Assembly: GCF_900142925.1 (NCBI RefSeq)
Contig: NZ_FRCN01000007.1
Coordinates: forward strand, 405,758-469,757
Length of the DNA stretch: 64,000 bases
Direction of reading: 5' to 3'
Source of the DNA: Chitinophaga sp. CF418
Lineage (GTDB): Bacteria; Bacteroidota; Bacteroidia; Chitinophagales; Chitinophagaceae
Shown here piece by piece: positions 62,801-64,000 of the stretch (position 1 is the stretch's first letter; every line of letters starts with the position of its first letter). Position numbers and translations under genes: made by a program. The notes under the pieces are model-generated. The model made no database searches and was not told the DNA's origin. It was given only the letters and a program-made list of their open reading frames with translations.

Positions 62801-64000
62801 CGCTAATACGACGCTTACATGGTCTGGTTTTGCTATAGGGCAGAGCCAGGTAAGTGTGAATGCGCCGGGTAAATATTATGTGACTGCTACTGCTGCCAAT
62901 GGTTGTACTACTAAGGACAGCGTAACGGTGGCACAGAATATTGTTAAGCCGAACCTGACAATCGCTACACCGCAGGTACTGACCTGTGATAGAACCAGCA
63001 TCAACTTAACAGCGTCATCTACTACTGCAAACACCACATTCACATGGACTGGTAGGGCTGCTGGCCAGAATCCGATCAGTGTGACTGCTCCTGGTAAGTA
63101 CTATGTAACGGCAACAACAGCGAATGGTTGTTCTACAATAGATAGTGTAACGGTAACTCAGGATATCGTTAAACCGAACCTGACGATCGCTACACCTCAG
63201 GTGCTGACATGTGGTAGAACAAGCGTAAACTTAACCGCATCATCTACTACGGCTAATACTACATTCACATGGTCAGGTAGGGCAGCTGGTCAGAATCCGA
63301 TCAGTGTGACCGCAGCTGGTAAGTACTATGTAACTGCTACTTCTGCGAATGGTTGTATCAAGACAGATAGTGTAACAGTTACTCAGGATATCGTTAAACC
63401 GAGCCTGACGATAGATGCTCCGGATGTACTCACTTGTAACACAACGAGTGTAGATCTGACGGCATCGTCTACTGCACCTGATGCCACATTCTCCTGGGTC
63501 GGCAGGCCTGCAGGTCAAAATCCGATATCTGTGATAGCGCCAGGAAAATATTATGTGACAGTAACAACTGCCAATGGTTGTTCTGCTACGGATAGTGTAA
63601 CCGTTAAGCAGGATACCAATATACCGGACCTGACAGTCGCTACACCGCAGGTACTGACCTGTAACAGGACCAGTGTAAACTTAACGGCGTCATCTACTAC
63701 TCCTGGTACCACGTTCAACTGGACCGGTTATGCAGCGGGTCAGAACCCGATCAGTGTGACAGCGCCTGGTACGTATTATGTGATTGCTATAGGGGCGAAT
63801 GGCTGTATCAGGAACGGTGGTAATGTGACAGTAACTCAGGATATCGTTCAACCAAACCTGACAATCGCTACACCACAGGCACTGACCTGTGACAGAACAA
63901 GCGTAAGTTTAACGGCATCATCTACTACTGCTGGTACCACGTTCACCTGGACTGGTAGAACTGCTAACCAGAACCCGATCAGCGTAACTGCACCTGGTAA
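56898..64000 (+). CDS. giant modular Ig-like/lectin-like repeat surface protein (3' end beyond window)
   Basis: The frame is open from 56898 to the window edge (>2,360 codons); an in-frame GTG at 56880 would give MKTLPIMARAHF. Signal peptide ends near GGRVWA. Module order: lectin-like beta-sandwich (~150 residues), two Ig/PKD-like domains, then repeats of [lectin-like + 2 Ig-like] starting at Trp codons 57927, 58875, 59847, 60810 and 61773 (period 948-972 bp). Lectin-like modules share DNGxTAW, NEFKV, FYYKLNGGAEV and FYYFDNVKVT. From 62721 there is an array of 75-residue domains, each with KPxLTI, LTC, FTWxGRAAGQNPISV and NGC; the two Cys likely form a disulfide. Probably a secreted or surface adhesin; a sorting domain would lie beyond the window. 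Confidence 0.88.
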   Translation, partial: MARAHFMRLGLILLLLTGGRVWATPECPIVTARFPVADGTTVDNSATGWYLDASKVASSGYFAVKSNRLHAQELGGEGIWYSKVFSTTGYTDWQTAVKVSSEGDMNSSEYVKIYYKINGGAEILLDQRTGNFGTIDFISPLLNGSTVQLVVKIYNYNNGGSQTSKYYIEEYRVFKEKGACAGTIPVTVSAGNSGVLTCANPSITLSAGSSASNVTYSWTGPNNFTSTSANPSVNTAGVYTVTGTNSSGSGSATITVTENKVVPDLSATGGTLACGSNVTLNASSSVSNAQYSWTGPSGYTSTTQNPTVSTAGTYTVTVKNPANGCVNSKAVSVTSGTAAATNTWVEDFTLSNGTSVDNGTTAWSVTTTSGSTFSVASNEFKVSGIGTSSEGVWTSGSINIAGKTNVSISINTRSAVSGSAVMNDTGTYMDYIRFYYKLNGGAEVLFAEKKSAINSHSTTNSTVSIAGLSGSNLQIIVKARASGSDEFYYFDNVKVTAVDPSLTLTTAVSGPVTCTSNATISVTPSGTVSSYAWTGPNGFTSTTQNPTVSAGGEYIVTATLSSGCTVSAPVTVTENKAVPDITATGGALACMTSVTLNASSSVPNVSYSWTGPNNFTNTSKNPSVSATGTYTVTVKDPANGCTASASVQVSTGTSAPAAFWLEDFTLANGTTVDNGSTAWTLESTGAGTISVQNNEFKVTYDAAAEAKWSSGVIDISGKSDVVITADLRSETPGSSDVFEDDDYIRVFYKLNGGAEVQVYNDAAGIGTSTSGTARISIASAALNGSTLQVIIRARNSSNTERYYFDNVKLTGADKASSGSLTATASVLDTLTCAKTSITLSGASNASGASYSWSGPGDFTSPAQNPAVTTAGNYTLTVTDPSTGCTATATVTVIANTTAPAVSASVSGPLGCSASSVNLSASSQTAGVTYAWTGPGGFTSALQNPAVSVAGAYTVTVKDPVNGCTASASVQVSGGTSSSTPAAFWLEDFTLANGTTVDNGSTAWSLESTGAGTVSVQNNEFKVTYDAAAEAKWSSGVIDISGKSDVVITADLKSETPGSSDVFEDDDYIRVFYKLNGGAEVQVYNDAAGIGTSTSGTAKISIASAALNGSTLQVIIRARNSSNTERYYFDNVKLTGADRSSSGGITATASVTDSLTCAKTSVNLSGASSAGNVTYAWSGPGNFTSAAQNPSVTAGGNYILTVSNTSGCTGKDTVTVIANTTVPTASAGVSGPLSCSASSVTLSASSETANVTYGWTGPNGFTSALQNPAVSVAGTYTLTVTDPANGCKNTATTTVTSLGSAIATLWLEDFTLNNGTTVDNGSTAWSVQTPSGSTFAVSNNEFKISGQGTSGESVWTSGVIDISGKTGIGISANARSSVTGGAVMNESGTYADYLRFYYKLNGGSEMLYAERKSDINGHSTTYTYVSVAGLNGNSLQLVIRARATGTDEFYYVDNVKVTGTPTGDLIATATVKDTLTCARTSVTLSGSSNVSSVSYSWSGPGNFTSASQNPVVTAAGNYILTVTNSSTGCTAKDTVTVIANTAVPTANAGVSGPLSCGATSVTLSASSETAGVTYGWTGPNGFTSAQQNPVVSVAGTYTLTVTDPVNGCKNTATVTVTSLGSTIATLWLEDFALNNGTTVDNGSTAWSTQTPSGSTFAVSNNEFKISGQGTTGESVWTSGVIDISGKTGVGISANARSSVTGGAVMNESGIYADYLRFYYKLNGGSEVLYAERKSDINGHSTTYTYVSVAGLSGNSLQLVIRARATGTDEFYYVDNVKVTGTPTGTLTANATVSDTLTCARPSVTLSGSSNTSDVTYSWSGPSGFTSNAQNPAVTAPGNYILTVTNSSTGCTGKDTVTVIQNNFSPGATAEVSGPLTCGSPTVVLSGNSATSNVSYSWSGPGNFSSALQNPGVSVAGTYTLTVRNAVNGCTSTASVTVQQSIDKPNLTVTQPGALTCTNTSVNLTAASSTANTTLTWSGFAIGQSQVSVNAPGKYYVTATAANGCTTKDSVTVAQNIVKPNLTIATPQVLTCDRTSINLTASSTTANTTFTWTGRAAGQNPISVTAPGKYYVTATTANGCSTIDSVTVTQDIVKPNLTIATPQVLTCGRTSVNLTASSTTANTTFTWSGRAAGQNPISVTAAGKYYVTATSANGCIKTDSVTVTQDIVKPSLTIDAPDVLTCNTTSVDLTASSTAPDATFSWVGRPAGQNPISVIAPGKYYVTVTTANGCSATDSVTVKQDTNIPDLTVATPQVLTCNRTSVNLTASSTTPGTTFNWTGYAAGQNPISVTAPGTYYVIAIGANGCIRNGGNVTVTQDIVQPNLTIATPQALTCDRTSVSLTASSTTAGTTFTWTGRTANQNPISVTAPG
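57927..62715 (+). repeat. five ~960-bp coding supermodules
   Basis: Trp codons opening each lectin-like module are at 57927, 58875, 59847, 60810 and 61773. Neighbouring units 3/2 and 5/4 are nearly identical at the DNA level over long stretches, which points to recent duplication or gene conversion. Confidence 0.85.
62721..64000 (+). repeat. 225-bp coding tandem repeat, at least six units
   Basis: Unit starts at 62721, 62946, 63171, 63396 and 63621 are exactly 225 bp apart; the next is at 63849 after a 3-bp insertion. Continues past the window. Confidence 0.9.

Noticed and set aside
57836..63518. Reverse-strand frames (for example 57836-58096, 58784-58993, 61613-61885)
   Set aside because: Recurring mirror images of the same coding repeat on the other strand; shadows of the giant surface-protein gene.

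Overview
The window looks like chromosomal DNA of a Chitinophaga-like member of the Bacteroidota. The evidence is two SusC/SusD polysaccharide-utilisation loci (PULs), Bacteroidota-style lipoproteins, TTG starts, scarce Shine-Dalgarno sequences, a DUF5107 protein, a split KdpD and an Ig-repeat surface protein. No rRNA, tRNA, CRISPR array or intact insertion sequence was seen. Identifications rest on reading motifs; no database search was run.

Layout. 1-3.35 kb: C-terminal part of an RND efflux pump with its TolC-type outer-membrane lipoprotein. 3.4-4.4 kb: a hypothetical gene and a 78-bp tandem REP-like repeat. 4.4-9.8 kb: an unusual chaperone operon (tail-anchored protein, GrpE-like protein, long Hsp70, 34-residue acidic microprotein, polytopic membrane protein). 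9.9-13 kb: two small secreted proteins, then an ECF sigma factor and a membrane protein separated by a 50-bp tandem repeat that resembles the start region of the membrane-protein gene. 13-14.1 kb: non-coding, with a large palindrome. 14.1-18.2 kb: a two-gene unit of a B12-binding radical SAM protein and a 7TMR-DISM sensor whose C-terminus is the DNA-binding half of an IS1595-type transposase. 18.2-24.8 kb: PUL 1 (SusC, SusD, GH30). 25.2-38.8 kb: PUL 2 (sugar MFS transporter, aldose 1-epimerase, DUF5107/TPR protein, clan GH-D-like hydrolase, SusD, SusC) with a divergent AraC regulator.

39-45.7 kb holds an acyltransferase, a HAD phosphatase, an outer-membrane porin, a thioesterase, a GH18-like lipoprotein, a nitroreductase remnant and a small membrane protein. 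45.9-54.5 kb is a complete reverse-strand kdp potassium-uptake operon: a small head gene, an undescribed 27-residue membrane peptide, kdpF, kdpA, kdpB, kdpC, a GNAT acetyltransferase, a KdpD N-terminal protein and a separate histidine kinase; no kdpE is present. A palindrome TCTCA-N3-TGAGA lies upstream of both the porin and kdp, each time about 100-200 bp from a sigma-54-like -24/-12 element. 54.8-56.2 kb: a DUF1223 thioredoxin-like protein and an Ohr/OsmC peroxidase. 56.2-64 kb: a repeat-rich leader and then more than 2,360 codons of a modular Ig/lectin-like surface protein that runs off the window.

The strongest candidates for undescribed biology are the sensor-transposase-domain fusion with its radical SAM partner, the Hsp70 operon lacking a recognisable J-protein, and the extra membrane microprotein in the kdp operon.
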